Source: Arthrobacter sp. H35-D1 (GTDB taxonomy: Bacteria; Actinomycetota; Actinomycetes; Actinomycetales; Micrococcaceae). From it: a stretch of 48,636 nucleotides of DNA. Shown piece by piece: positions 33,506-41,600 of the stretch. Made by a program: the position numbers and the translations under genes. The notes below the pieces were generated by a model, which was not told the DNA's origin, made no database searches, and saw only the letters and a list, made by a program, of their open reading frames with translations. Position 1 is the first letter of the stretch; the number at the start of each line of letters is the position of its first letter. The stretch is taken from assembly GCF_030063185.1 (NCBI RefSeq), contig NZ_JASISP010000017.1, positions 1-48,636 of the forward strand, written 5' to 3'.

Positions 33506-35086
33506 CTACTCCGTCACGATGTCGCGAGTGCGGAAGCGCCACACCCCCAATGCAGCCAGCACCACGGCAATCAGCAACAACACCACCAGCGGCATGAGCG
33601 CAAAATCCGCAACGGGCATGCGCGGCACGGCGCCAAACGGCGTTGCCTTGATCGCCGCTTCGGAGAGTGAGAACAAGCTGCCAAACATGGCCACCAGGAC
33701 GGAAATCCCGTACACCGCCCAGCTCAGGCTGACACTGAGCCTGGGCAGGAAGCCGTGCAGGAACAGCAGCACTCCAAGCATCAGCAGCACGGCCGGCCAA
33801 TACGCCAACGACGCCGCCGCAAGCTCGCCGCCCGTGGCGGCCCCCTGGGAGGAAGCTCCCATGAGCCAGCCACCCAACAGCAGCATTGCGGCGGATCCGG
33901 CGGCGGCAACAAGCATCTGGGCGAAAAGCCATCTGCTGCGCGACAGCGCCCCGGAAAGCTGGGATTCGAGCCGTCCGCTGGCTTCCTCGGCCCGGGCTCC
34001 GGCCAGGCATTGCACGGCGAAGGCACCCGCCAAAAGGCCGTTGAACAACACCAGGAGGCCCATCACTCCCTGAAGCACGGTGGCGCTGTCGCCCACAAAA
34101 GCCTTTGCATACGGGTTTGACGGGTCAATCGCATCACTCATGGCTTGGCCCACGCCGCCAAAGAACAATCCGACAACCGCCGCCCCGGCAAGCCAGCCCA
34201 CCAGGCTGCCGCGTTGCAGGCGCAGCACAAGCCCCACGGGCTGGACCAGAAACGCCGTCGCCGTGGCCGGGCCGCGCCGTTCGGGCAAAAGCCCCATTCC
34301 CAGATCGCGGTGGGTTTCGATCCGCAGGGCAACGGCACAACCCACAAGGGCCAGCAAAACCAACGGCGCCAGCGGCCACCACGTATCCTGCCCGAAGGGA
34401 CGCATGGTTTGCGCCCAGCCGATGGGGGAGAACCAGCTCAAGGGGCTTGCCTCGGTTCCGTTGGCTTGCAGGTCCGCCCCTGCGCGGATGAAATAAAAGA
34501 CGGCCAGCACCACGACGCCGAGGGAATTGGCGCCCCTGCTGGTGGAACTGAGCTGGCCGCACAGGGCGCCCACGGCAACAAAGGCCAATCCAGTCCCGGC
34601 GATCGAAGCACCCATGGCCCAGGAACCGGCCGCTGGCAGGTCCACCTCCAGGCACAGCAGCGAGATCAGCAGCCCCGTCACCACGCTCAGCGCCCCGGCC
34701 ACGGCATAGTTCGCCACACTGTATGCGTGCCGGCCCAGCGCGGAGGAACGCAGCAGCTCGGTGCGCCCTTCCTCTTCATCGGCCCTGCCGTTGCGGGTGA
34801 CAAGGAAGATCGAGGCAAAGCCCAGCGCAACGGCAAGCGTCATCCAGATCTTGATGACAAGGATCCCGCCCAGCGAACCGGCTGCGTACGGCAATCCTGT
34901 CATGGCCGCCACGGCCGGGTTGTTGGCCACTTGCGCGTAGGCGTCGCGGTCGGCTTGCGTGGGGAAGATCTGCTGTTGGGAGTTGTAGACCACGGGGATC
35001 ATGACGGCCAGCACGGCCGCCCATAGCAGCAACCTGACCCAGTTGCGGCGCAGAAGGAAGCGGACGCAGATGGATAAACCTGTCAT
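33506..35086 (-). CDS. ABC exporter permease, large actinobacterial drug-type
   Basis: 526 residues with about twelve hydrophobic segments. It begins MTGLSICVRFLLRRNWVRLL and contains FASIFLVTRNGRADEEEGRT, the conserved motif of permeases annotated as exporters of polyketide antibiotics (TnrB3-like). A duplicated six-TM arrangement and RLESQLSGALSRSRWLFAQM in the second half repeat the R-x-E/ELL-S motif of the first (EGRTELLRSSALGRHAYSVA). The start at 35086 overlaps the ATPase stop by ATGA, so the two are translated together. It is the last gene of the TetR-ATPase-permease unit. The substrate is unknown. Confidence 0.88.
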   Translation of the reverse strand: MTGLSICVRFLLRRNWVRLLLWAAVLAVMIPVVYNSQQQIFPTQADRDAYAQVANNPAVAAMTGLPYAAGSLGGILVIKIWMTLAVALGFASIFLVTRNGRADEEEGRTELLRSSALGRHAYSVANYAVAGALSVVTGLLISLLCLEVDLPAAGSWAMGASIAGTGLAFVAVGALCGQLSSTSRGANSLGVVVLAVFYFIRAGADLQANGTEASPLSWFSPIGWAQTMRPFGQDTWWPLAPLVLLALVGCAVALRIETHRDLGMGLLPERRGPATATAFLVQPVGLVLRLQRGSLVGWLAGAAVVGLFFGGVGQAMSDAIDPSNPYAKAFVGDSATVLQGVMGLLVLFNGLLAGAFAVQCLAGARAEEASGRLESQLSGALSRSRWLFAQMLVAAAGSAAMLLLGGWLMGASSQGAATGGELAAASLAYWPAVLLMLGVLLFLHGFLPRLSVSLSWAVYGISVLVAMFGSLFSLSEAAIKATPFGAVPRMPVADFALMPLVVLLLIAVVLAALGVWRFRTRDIVTE

Positions 35087-36096
35087 GGTGCCCGAAATTG
35101 ACATGTCACGGGAAGGCTCGCGGGAACTGGGCACGGCGGTGTTGATCGCGTCCCCGCCCTGTGTTTGCCTTCCGCAGGTGCGTCGGAAGGAGCGGAGCCG
35201 GCAGCCGGGCCGCCGTAGTGGCGCAGGAACAGGTCCTCCAACGACGGCGGGCTGGACACCAGGGTGTGCGGCGCGTAGCTCGACAGGACAGCCAGGACCC
35301 CGCCCAGCTCGGCCTCGCCCACGGTGAAGGTGGCCTTGGGGCCGTCGACCGCCAGGTCGTTGATGCCCGGCACAGTCGCCAGCACCGAGGCCTCCCTGTC
35401 GAGGACAATGGACACCGTGGTCCTGTGCAAGTGGCGCAGTGCATCCAGCCGCCCGGCTTCGACGGTCCGCCCCTCGCGGATGATCGTAATGGTGTCACAC
35501 AGCTTTTCCACCTCGGCAAAGATGTGGCTCGACAGCAGCACGCTGCGGCCCTCATCCTTCACCTCGCGGATGCACTCGGTAAAGACCTGCTCCATGAGCG
35601 GGTCAAGGCCCGACGTCGGTTCGTCCAGGATGAGCAGTTCGGCGTTGGAAGCCAGCCCCGCCACCAGCGCCACCTTTTGCCGATTGCCCTTGGAATAGCT
35701 CCGGGCCTTCTTCGTGGGGTCAAGCTTGAACCGTTCCAGCAGGCTGTCGCGCTTTGCGGTGTCCACGCCGCCGCGCAGGCGCGAGAGGATCCCGATGGCC
35801 TGCCCGCCGGTGAGGTTGGGCCACAGGCTGACCTCACCGGGGACATAGGCAATGCGGCGGTGAAGTTCGACGGCGTCGCGCCAGGGGTCCCCGCCCAGCA
35901 ACCGGGCGGTCCCGCCGTCGGACGTCAACAGACCGAGCAGGATGCGGATGGTGGTCGACTTTCCAGAGCCGTTGGGGCCCAGGAACCCGGCAACTATGCC
36001 TTTCTCCACCTGCAGGTCAAGGCCTGCCAGGGCAGTGGTCCTGCCAAAATGCTTGTGCAGGCCCGTGGCCGCAACGGCCAGATCGCTCGCTGACAT
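35083..36096 (-). CDS. ABC exporter ATPase subunit
   Basis: 337 residues. Walker A GPNGSGKST (40-48), atypical signature YSKGNRQKV (about 134-142) as seen in the drug-type DrrA/TnrB2 group, and Walker B LLILDEPTSGLDP (154-166), followed by the switch His (SSHIF). A C-terminal domain of about 110 residues (TTVSIVLDREASVLATVPGI...) is usual for this subfamily. It works with the permease whose start codon overlaps its stop. The tail after about residue 300 is Pro/Ala-rich and of low conservation. AAGGAAAG precedes the ATG, 9 bases after the TetR stop. Confidence 0.9.
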   Translation of the reverse strand: MSASDLAVAATGLHKHFGRTTALAGLDLQVEKGIVAGFLGPNGSGKSTTIRILLGLLTSDGGTARLLGGDPWRDAVELHRRIAYVPGEVSLWPNLTGGQAIGILSRLRGGVDTAKRDSLLERFKLDPTKKARSYSKGNRQKVALVAGLASNAELLILDEPTSGLDPLMEQVFTECIREVKDEGRSVLLSSHIFAEVEKLCDTITIIREGRTVEAGRLDALRHLHRTTVSIVLDREASVLATVPGINDLAVDGPKATFTVGEAELGGVLAVLSSYAPHTLVSSPPSLEDLFLRHYGGPAAGSAPSDAPAEGKHRAGTRSTPPCPVPASLPVTCQFRAP

Positions 36097-36105
36097 GGGC
36101 TTTCC

Positions 36106-36780
36106 TTACGGTGGTGGTGTTCCGCCCGCGGGGGCCGCAGGCGGCTGGGGATTTCCGGAAGTGTGCTGAAGGTACTGCTCCAGATAGCTGTTGTCGGTGA
36201 AGAGCCCTTCGGTGAACAACTCCAACGTGGGAAGCATGGTGTCGGCGTAGAACTGCTCCATGACGGATTCGAAGTCGTCAAGGGCCGTGTCGGGGTGCAT
36301 GGTCAGGCGGACCACGAGGGCGCCGACTGCCTGGTAGATGAGAAGTCGAACGCGGGCTTCCTCGTCGCGGCTGGGCACCACCAGCCCGCGCTCAACGGCC
36401 TCGCGGGTGACGAGGAGTGATTCTGCAACCAGCGCCTCGATGAACTCGCGCCCGGCAGCTCCGCCCTCGCGCACGCTGCGCAGGATGTACACAAGCAGGA
36501 TTCCGCTGCCCTTGTCAGGAGGGAACGCGGCAAAGAGCCGGGCCGGGCTTGCGTGGATGCTCTCTGCCTTGAGGGTTCGGTAGCGTTGGAGCACAGTCGC
36601 ATCGCACTCCGCCCGCAGCGCCTCCTTGGAACCAAAGTGGTGGCGCACCAGCCCTGCGCTGACACCGGCACGAGCGGCAATGGTGCGCAGCGACTCGCCA
36701 AATCCCTGCGCGGCGAAGCCTTCAATGGCCGCGTCACGCAGCCTTGCCCTGCCCGTCAAATCCGTCTGGGCTGTCCTCAT
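36106..36780 (-). CDS. TetR-family transcriptional regulator of the ABC exporter unit
   Basis: 224 residues. N-terminal helix-turn-helix: RARLRDAAIEGFAAQGFGES, then LRTIAARAGVSAGLVRHHFG and SKEALRAECD, the clear TetR DNA-binding pattern. The C-terminal ligand domain is unassigned, and the last 20 residues are Pro/Gly-rich (PQPPAAPAGGTPPP). It is the first gene of the operon with the ATPase and permease, so it probably represses its own promoter in the 64-base gap (36781-36844) shared with the divergent Nudix gene. It starts at the ATG matching the usual short polar N-terminus (MRTAQTDLTGR). Confidence 0.9.
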   Translation of the reverse strand: MRTAQTDLTGRARLRDAAIEGFAAQGFGESLRTIAARAGVSAGLVRHHFGSKEALRAECDATVLQRYRTLKAESIHASPARLFAAFPPDKGSGILLVYILRSVREGGAAGREFIEALVAESLLVTREAVERGLVVPSRDEEARVRLLIYQAVGALVVRLTMHPDTALDDFESVMEQFYADTMLPTLELFTEGLFTDNSYLEQYLQHTSGNPQPPAAPAGGTPPP

Positions 36781-36844
36781 GAATAGCAGACTACCCGCAT
36801 GTATAGCCGCTGGCAATGGGTTGGTGATGGGCCATACTGGCACT

Positions 36845-37543
36845 ATGGAAAATCGATCAGGGCTTGCCCCGCTGGAAGACGCCTGCACGGTTGTTTTGCT
36901 GCGGGATGGTGCCGAAGGCCTTGAAACCCTGATGCTTGAACGGCCCAGCTCCAGCAGTTCCTTTGGTGGGGTGTGGGTTTTCCCGGGCGGCAAGGTGGAC
37001 CCCGAAGACCGCACGGAAAAAACGGGCGGCCAGCTTGATTCACTCGCTGCCGCGCGTGCCGCGGGACTGCGTGAACTTGCCGAGGAAACGGGGCAGCAGC
37101 TTTCCCCCGACGAACTGGTGTGGCTGGCCCAGTGGATCCCCATGCAGCCCATCCCGCGCCGCTTCCGCACCTGGTTCATGCTGGCTGCCGCAACGTCGGA
37201 GCAGGTGGTGCTGAACTCCGCCGAACATGAAAAATACGCCTGGCTGACGCCTGCGGAAGCCCTGGCCAGGCATGCAGCCGGAGCCATGGAGCTCGTGGCA
37301 CCCACCTGGGTCACGCTGCACAACCTGGGCACCATGGGCTCGGCGGCACAGGCCCTTGAACGGGCCAGGGAAGGCTCACCCTTTGTCTACAACTCACATT
37401 TGCTCATGCCCAACGCCGACGCCGGCCCCGCAGGCGTTGTCTGGGCCGGCGACGCAACCTATCCGGGTTCGCAGGAGCCGGCCGGTGCGCGGCACCGGCT
37501 GATCACTACGGCACTGCCCTGGATATTTGAACACACCGCCTGA
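36845..37543 (+). CDS. Nudix hydrolase (NUDT7/19-like)
   Basis: 232 residues. Begins MENRSGLAPLEDACTVVLLRDG; contains FGGVWVFPGGKVDPED and a Nudix box with insertion, ending AARAAGLRELAEETGQQLSP (REL.EETG core intact). The pattern 'FPGG..D..D....AA.R...EE.G' and the following WIPMQPIPRRFRTWFMLA resemble NUDT7/NUDT19-type CoA or nucleoside-diphosphate pyrophosphatases. The metal-binding Glu residues are present. The start is fixed by position just after the TetR promoter region, though no strong ribosome site is seen. It may be co-transcribed with the small membrane protein 46 bases downstream. Confidence 0.88.
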   Translation: MENRSGLAPLEDACTVVLLRDGAEGLETLMLERPSSSSSFGGVWVFPGGKVDPEDRTEKTGGQLDSLAAARAAGLRELAEETGQQLSPDELVWLAQWIPMQPIPRRFRTWFMLAAATSEQVVLNSAEHEKYAWLTPAEALARHAAGAMELVAPTWVTLHNLGTMGSAAQALERAREGSPFVYNSHLLMPNADAGPAGVVWAGDATYPGSQEPAGARHRLITTALPWIFEHTA

Positions 37544-37589
37544 GCAGTCTGAACCGAAGAAGAATGTCCCTCTACGGAAGTAGGAAATC

Positions 37590-37823
37590 ATGGCTGGCAA
37601 GAAGTGCGGAAAGAAGCATTGGAAAGACCTGGGCAAGGGCGCCAAATGCGCCATTGCGCTGGGTGCCTGTGTGCAGCTTGGCCTGCAGGCGGCAGCCCTG
37701 CGCGACCTTTCCCAAAGAACCCCGGCGCAGGTCAACGGAGCCAAGGCAACGTGGGTGGCGGCGTCGTTCATCAACTTCGCCGGCCCGATCGCCTACTTCC
37801 TGCGCGGACGCAGACAAGAATAG
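37590..37823 (+). CDS. Small PLDc_N-like membrane protein
   Basis: 77 residues: a basic N-terminus (MAGKKCGKKHWKDLGKGAKC), hydrophobic helix AIALGACVQLGLQAAAL, a polar turn containing RTPAQVNGAKATW, a second helix VAASFINFAGPIAYFLRG and a basic end. The pattern 'P...V.G.K..W....F.NF.GP.AYF..GR' is that of the phospholipase-D N-terminal-like (PLDc_N) two-helix membrane proteins common in actinobacteria. Function unknown. AGGAAAT precedes the ATG. It may form a unit with the Nudix gene. Confidence 0.8.
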   Translation: MAGKKCGKKHWKDLGKGAKCAIALGACVQLGLQAAALRDLSQRTPAQVNGAKATWVAASFINFAGPIAYFLRGRRQE

Positions 37824-37841
37824 GACTCCGGCTGCTGCTAG

Positions 37842-39623
37842 TCAGCCCGCTTCCAAACTGTGCGGCACCTTGCTGAAACCGACCTTGCTGAAGCGGACTC
37901 GCGCCCCGGGCGACAACTGCGCAGCCTTGCCGAGGTCTTCGGCCAGCACCACACCGAGCACCGGGTAGCCGCCTGTGACGGGATGATCGGCCAGGAAAAG
38001 CACGGGAAGGCCCGACGGCGGCACTTGCAGCGCGCCCTCGACCATCCCTTCGCTGGGCAGCTCCGCCGCGGGAGTAGGTTCGGTGTGACGGTCTGGATCT
38101 GTCCGGTTTGCGCCGGCCCGGACCAACGGGGTGCCCAGCAGTCGCAGCCCAATCCTGTTTGACTGTCCGTCCACACCCCACTCCTGGCGCTCAAAAGCGT
38201 CAAGGGAGTGTGGCGCGAACCAGTCTTGCCGCGGGCCCGGCAAGTAGCGCAACACAGTGCAGTCTTGCGGTGAAGGCGGAGCTGCTTCGGGAAAGCCAAC
38301 AATGCTGCCGAGCCGGGCGGGTGCCACGGGCAGGAACATGCCGGGCTGCAACGGAGCCGGCCCGAGCCCAGAGAGCACATCCGTGGCGCGGCTGCCCAAC
38401 ACCGGCGGCAGCTCGATACCCCCACGCACGGCAACATAGCTGCGGAATCCACCGTCGCCGCGGGCAGGGAGCAGGCTGACGGTTTCGCCGTCGCGCAGCA
38501 CAAAGGGAGCGTCCAGGGGAACGGACCGCTCCGCACCTGTGGCGTCTTCAAGGAGAAGGGCCACCGGGCCGCCCGCAACGGCCAGCACGTGGGTGCCTGC
38601 AGCTTTCAGCCGGAGTCCTGCCAGGACGGTCTCAAGCCCCGCAGCCCCGGCAGCCCCGGCCGTCCCTGGCGTTCCCGCTGCCACGCCCGCCATGTCGTTG
38701 GCAACGGCAGTGCCGGTGTTGTTGCCCACCATTCTGTTGGCCCGGCGCAGTGCTGCCCTGTCCAGTGCGCCGGAAGCCGTTACGCCCAAGTGGGCAAACC
38801 CGGGCCTGCCCAAGTCCTGCACAGTTGTAAACATGCCGGCGGCCAGCACGTGCAGGCCGTGTTCGGCCTCGGAGGAACCGGTGGATTCAGCGGTTGGCGC
38901 CGGGGCAGTCAATACCGCGGCACCCAGTTTGGGGGCGGGGGAGGGAGCCAACTCAATAAGTGCGCGCACGGGGGTAAAACGGACGGTGTCGCCCGGCTGG
39001 ATGAGCGCCGGTACTGTCCTTGCGGCATCCCACAGCGCGTCGGCGCAGCGGCCCAGCAATTGCCAACCGCCCGGCGTCGGGCCCGGATATACGGCGGAAA
39101 GCTCCCCGGCAACGGCAACCGAGCCCGCCGGAACCACAGTGCGCGGTGTGGCTCGGCGGGGGATGGACACTGCGCGGTCCATGGGAGTGAGGTACATGAA
39201 GCCGGGGGCAAATCCGCCAAAAGCGGCCACCCAGTCCTGCCCGGAATGCCAGCCGAGCAGGGTCTCGCTTCCCATGCCTGCGAGCCGGGCAGCGTCTTCG
39301 AGGTCGGCGCCGTCGTATATGGTCTCAAGGGTGTGGACGGCCCCCGTGGCGGCGGCCTGTTCCGGCAGCCTGGCCTCCAGCACCAGCCGCTTGACCCGCG
39401 CCAGCGTGGAGGGGGAGTCGCAGCGCACCAGCACGGTTCGGGCTGCGGCGACAACGTCCTGCACGCCGGAAAATCGAGAGCCGGCCGCCGTGGCGTCCGC
39501 CCGGGTGTCCACCGGGGTGTCCGCCCGGAGCAGGGCCTGCAAAGCCATGACTTGGGCAAGCGAGTCGCACTGGAGCAGGAGGGCTCCCTGCCCCATGCGG
39601 AGCACGCGCAGGACCGGCACCAT
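37842..39623 (-). CDS. 5-oxoprolinase subunits B and C fused (PxpBC)
   Basis: 593 residues. Residues about 1-215 are PxpB (KipI-like, allophanate hydrolase subunit 1 family): ETIYDGADLEDAARLAGM, AFGGFAPGFMYLTPMDRAVS, IPRRATPRTVVPAGSVAVAG and YPGPTPGGWQLLGR. Residues about 255-593 are PxpC (KipA-like): HVLAAGMFTTVQDLGRPGFA, GVTASGALDRAALRRANRMV, YVAVRGGIELPPVLGSRATD and FLADHPVTGGYPVLGVVLAE. With PxpA it forms the ATP-dependent 5-oxoprolinase that converts pyroglutamate to glutamate. The two subunits are often separate genes; here they are joined by a Pro/Ala-rich linker. The ATG follows the pxpA stop with no gap, so translation is coupled. Confidence 0.9.
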   Translation of the reverse strand: MVPVLRVLRMGQGALLLQCDSLAQVMALQALLRADTPVDTRADATAAGSRFSGVQDVVAAARTVLVRCDSPSTLARVKRLVLEARLPEQAAATGAVHTLETIYDGADLEDAARLAGMGSETLLGWHSGQDWVAAFGGFAPGFMYLTPMDRAVSIPRRATPRTVVPAGSVAVAGELSAVYPGPTPGGWQLLGRCADALWDAARTVPALIQPGDTVRFTPVRALIELAPSPAPKLGAAVLTAPAPTAESTGSSEAEHGLHVLAAGMFTTVQDLGRPGFAHLGVTASGALDRAALRRANRMVGNNTGTAVANDMAGVAAGTPGTAGAAGAAGLETVLAGLRLKAAGTHVLAVAGGPVALLLEDATGAERSVPLDAPFVLRDGETVSLLPARGDGGFRSYVAVRGGIELPPVLGSRATDVLSGLGPAPLQPGMFLPVAPARLGSIVGFPEAAPPSPQDCTVLRYLPGPRQDWFAPHSLDAFERQEWGVDGQSNRIGLRLLGTPLVRAGANRTDPDRHTEPTPAAELPSEGMVEGALQVPPSGLPVLFLADHPVTGGYPVLGVVLAEDLGKAAQLSPGARVRFSKVGFSKVPHSLEAG

Positions 39624-40406
39624 TTAGGCGAAGCTGCCAATCTCAACGCCCGCGTTGGACAGGGCGGCACGCACGGCGCGCGCCATGTCCACTGCCCCGG
39701 GGGTGTCTCCGTGCAGGCACAGGCTCCGGGTGGTGAGCTTGACCCGGCTGCCGTCCACGGCCGTCACCTCCTGTCGAAGGGCAATGTCCAGGCTTTGCGC
39801 CACCACGGCGTCAATGCTGTGCAGCACGGCCCCTCGTTGGGTGCGGGAGACCAGCGTGCCGTCGGGGTTGTAGGCGCGGTCGGCAAACGCCTCGGTCACC
39901 ACCGTCAATCCGGAGGCCTCTCCCAGCAGCTGCACTTGCGACTGCGGGGCAACAAGGATTGCCAGTCCCGGATCCACGGCGAGCACGGCTGAAACAACAG
40001 CCTGCGCCTGGGCGCTGTGGTGGACAATCGCGTTGTACAGGGCGCCGTGTGGCTTGATGTAGCGCACCGTGGCACCTTCCGCCCGGGCCATGGCCTGCAG
40101 CGCACCGATCTGGTACACCAGCTCCTGGGTGAGTTCATCAGGATCCACATCCATGAAGCGCCGGCCAAAACCAGCCATGTCGCGATAGCTGGGGTGCGCC
40201 CCAATCACGACGCCGGCGGCGGCGGCCGTTGCGCAGCTACGGCGCATGGTGGAAGGACCGCCGGCATGAAAACCACACGCGATATTGACGCTCGAGACCT
40301 GGGCCATGATGGCGGCATCGCCGTCCAAGGGGGACTGGTCCAACAACTCGCCCACGTCGGCGTTGAGGTCGAGGCGACTGGCCAGTGCTGCGGATCGCGT
40401 GGTCAT
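39624..40406 (-). CDS. pxpA: 5-oxoprolinase subunit A (LamB/YcsF family)
   Basis: 260 residues. Family motifs: LDLNADVGELLDQSPLDGDA (12-31), VNIACGFHAGGPSTM (40-54), VVIGAHPSYRDMAGFGRRFM (66-85), RYIKPHGALYNAIV (115-128), TEAFADRAYNPDGTLVSRTQ (171-190) and LCLHGDTPGAV. It is the metal-dependent catalytic part that opens the activated pyroglutamate ring, with PxpBC supplying ATP-driven phosphorylation (EC 3.5.2.9). The start at 40406 is chosen for MTTRSAALASRLDLNADVG with AAGG 5 bases upstream. A longer reading would run deep into the mdh gene. Only 19 bases separate it from mdh. Confidence 0.93.
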   Translation of the reverse strand: MTTRSAALASRLDLNADVGELLDQSPLDGDAAIMAQVSSVNIACGFHAGGPSTMRRSCATAAAAGVVIGAHPSYRDMAGFGRRFMDVDPDELTQELVYQIGALQAMARAEGATVRYIKPHGALYNAIVHHSAQAQAVVSAVLAVDPGLAILVAPQSQVQLLGEASGLTVVTEAFADRAYNPDGTLVSRTQRGAVLHSIDAVVAQSLDIALRQEVTAVDGSRVKLTTRSLCLHGDTPGAVDMARAVRAALSNAGVEIGSFA

Positions 40407-40425
40407 GGCTGCCTTGTCCGGCACA

Positions 40426-41421
40426 TTAAAGCAGGCCCAGTTCCGCGACGGCGTCGCGCTCGGACTGCAGCTCGGCCACCGAGGCGTCAATGCGGGTGCG
40501 GGAGAAATCGCTGATCGGCAGACCCTGCACAATGCTGTACTTCCCGCCCGAGGTGGTGACGGGGAAGGAACTGACAAGGCCTGCCGGGACGCCATGGGAA
40601 CCGTCGGACGGAACAGCCATGCTGGTCCAGTCGCCCTCGGGGGTTCCCTGCACCCACAGCCGCATGTGTTCGAGGGCGGCATTGGCGGCCGAGGCTGCCG
40701 AAGAGCCGCCGCGCACTGAGATGACCTCGGCCCCGCGCTTGGCCACGCGGGGAATGTACTCGTCGGCGATCCACGCCTGCTCCACCAACGACGTGGCAGC
40801 GGCACCGCCCACCGTGGCATGGCTGATGTCCGGATACTGGGTGGCAGAGTGGTTGCCCCAGATGGCCACCTTCTTGATGTCCGTCACTCCGGCACCGGTT
40901 TTGGCAGCCAGCTGCGCCACCGCGCGGTCGTGGTCAAGGCGCGTCATTGCGGTAAAGCGCGACGCCGGAATGTCCTTCGCGTGCGAGGCCGCGATCAAGG
41001 CGTTGGTATTGGCAGGATTGCCCACCACCACCACCTTGATGTCATCGGCGGCACCGGCATTAAGTGCCTGCCCCTGGACGGAGAAGATGCCGCCGTTGGC
41101 GGCGAGCAGGTCGGCACGCTCCATGCCCGGGCCGCGCGGACGCGAGCCCACCAGCATGGCGATGTTGGCGCCGTCGAACGCCTTGATCGGATCGTCAAAA
41201 ACTTCCATGCCGGCCACCAGGGGGAACGCGCAGTCCATCAATTCAAGCACTGTGCCTTCGGCGGCCTGGGCAGCCTGCGGAATTTCAAGCAAGTTCAGCT
41301 TGATCGGCACAGCCGGGCCCAGCATGGCGCCGGAAGCGATCCGGAAAAGGAGGGCATAACCAATCTGGCCTGCGGCTCCGGTGACGGTGACTGTGACAGG
41401 GGCGGGAGCATGTGCATTCAT
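40426..41421 (-). CDS. mdh: Malate dehydrogenase
   Basis: 331 residues, NAD-dependent malate dehydrogenase (EC 1.1.1.37) of the TCA cycle, type common in actinobacteria. Marks: [20 protein letters not shown] (NAD site), [37 protein letters not shown] (substrate Arg loop), [31 protein letters not shown] (Asp of the catalytic pair) and [16 protein letters not shown] (catalytic His). Complete and intact. First gene of the apparent mdh-pxpA-pxpBC unit. The promoter must lie in the 179-base gap that also holds the 3' end hairpin of the GH42 gene. Confidence 0.95.
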   Translation of the reverse strand: MNAHAPAPVTVTVTGAAGQIGYALLFRIASGAMLGPAVPIKLNLLEIPQAAQAAEGTVLELMDCAFPLVAGMEVFDDPIKAFDGANIAMLVGSRPRGPGMERADLLAANGGIFSVQGQALNAGAADDIKVVVVGNPANTNALIAASHAKDIPASRFTAMTRLDHDRAVAQLAAKTGAGVTDIKKVAIWGNHSATQYPDISHATVGGAAATSLVEQAWIADEYIPRVAKRGAEVISVRGGSSAASAANAALEHMRLWVQGTPEGDWTSMAVPSDGSHGVPAGLVSSFPVTTSGGKYSIVQGLPISDFSRTRIDASVAELQSERDAVAELGLL

Positions 41422-41562
41422 GGGGCCAGTCTAGCCCGGGAGGCCCGTCACAACAGCTGGTCGGCCGGGCGGCAACCTGCTTGGCGGAGATGTGGGGGAG
41501 GCCTGCGGTGGGAAACTGCCATGAGCAACACCGGAGGAAATACCGCTGGGTGGCAGCAAGGA

Positions 41563-41590
41563 GCGGGAGCCGCCCATCGGCTGATCCCGC
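41563..41590 (-). terminator. Possible terminator of the GH42 gene
   Basis: GCGGGA (41563) pairs with TCCCGC (41585) and an inner GCCG with CGGC (41569-41572 and 41578-41581), a GC-rich hairpin 10-40 bases after the GH42 stop codon on the minus strand. No T-run follows, so it is a weak prediction. Confidence 0.4.
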
Positions 41591-41600
41591 TTCCTTACGC

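Noticed and set aside
36106-37335. TetR gene extended to 37335 (409 codons)
   Set aside because: The extra 185 residues are antisense to the Nudix gene; the TetR helix-turn-helix starts right after the ATG at 36780.
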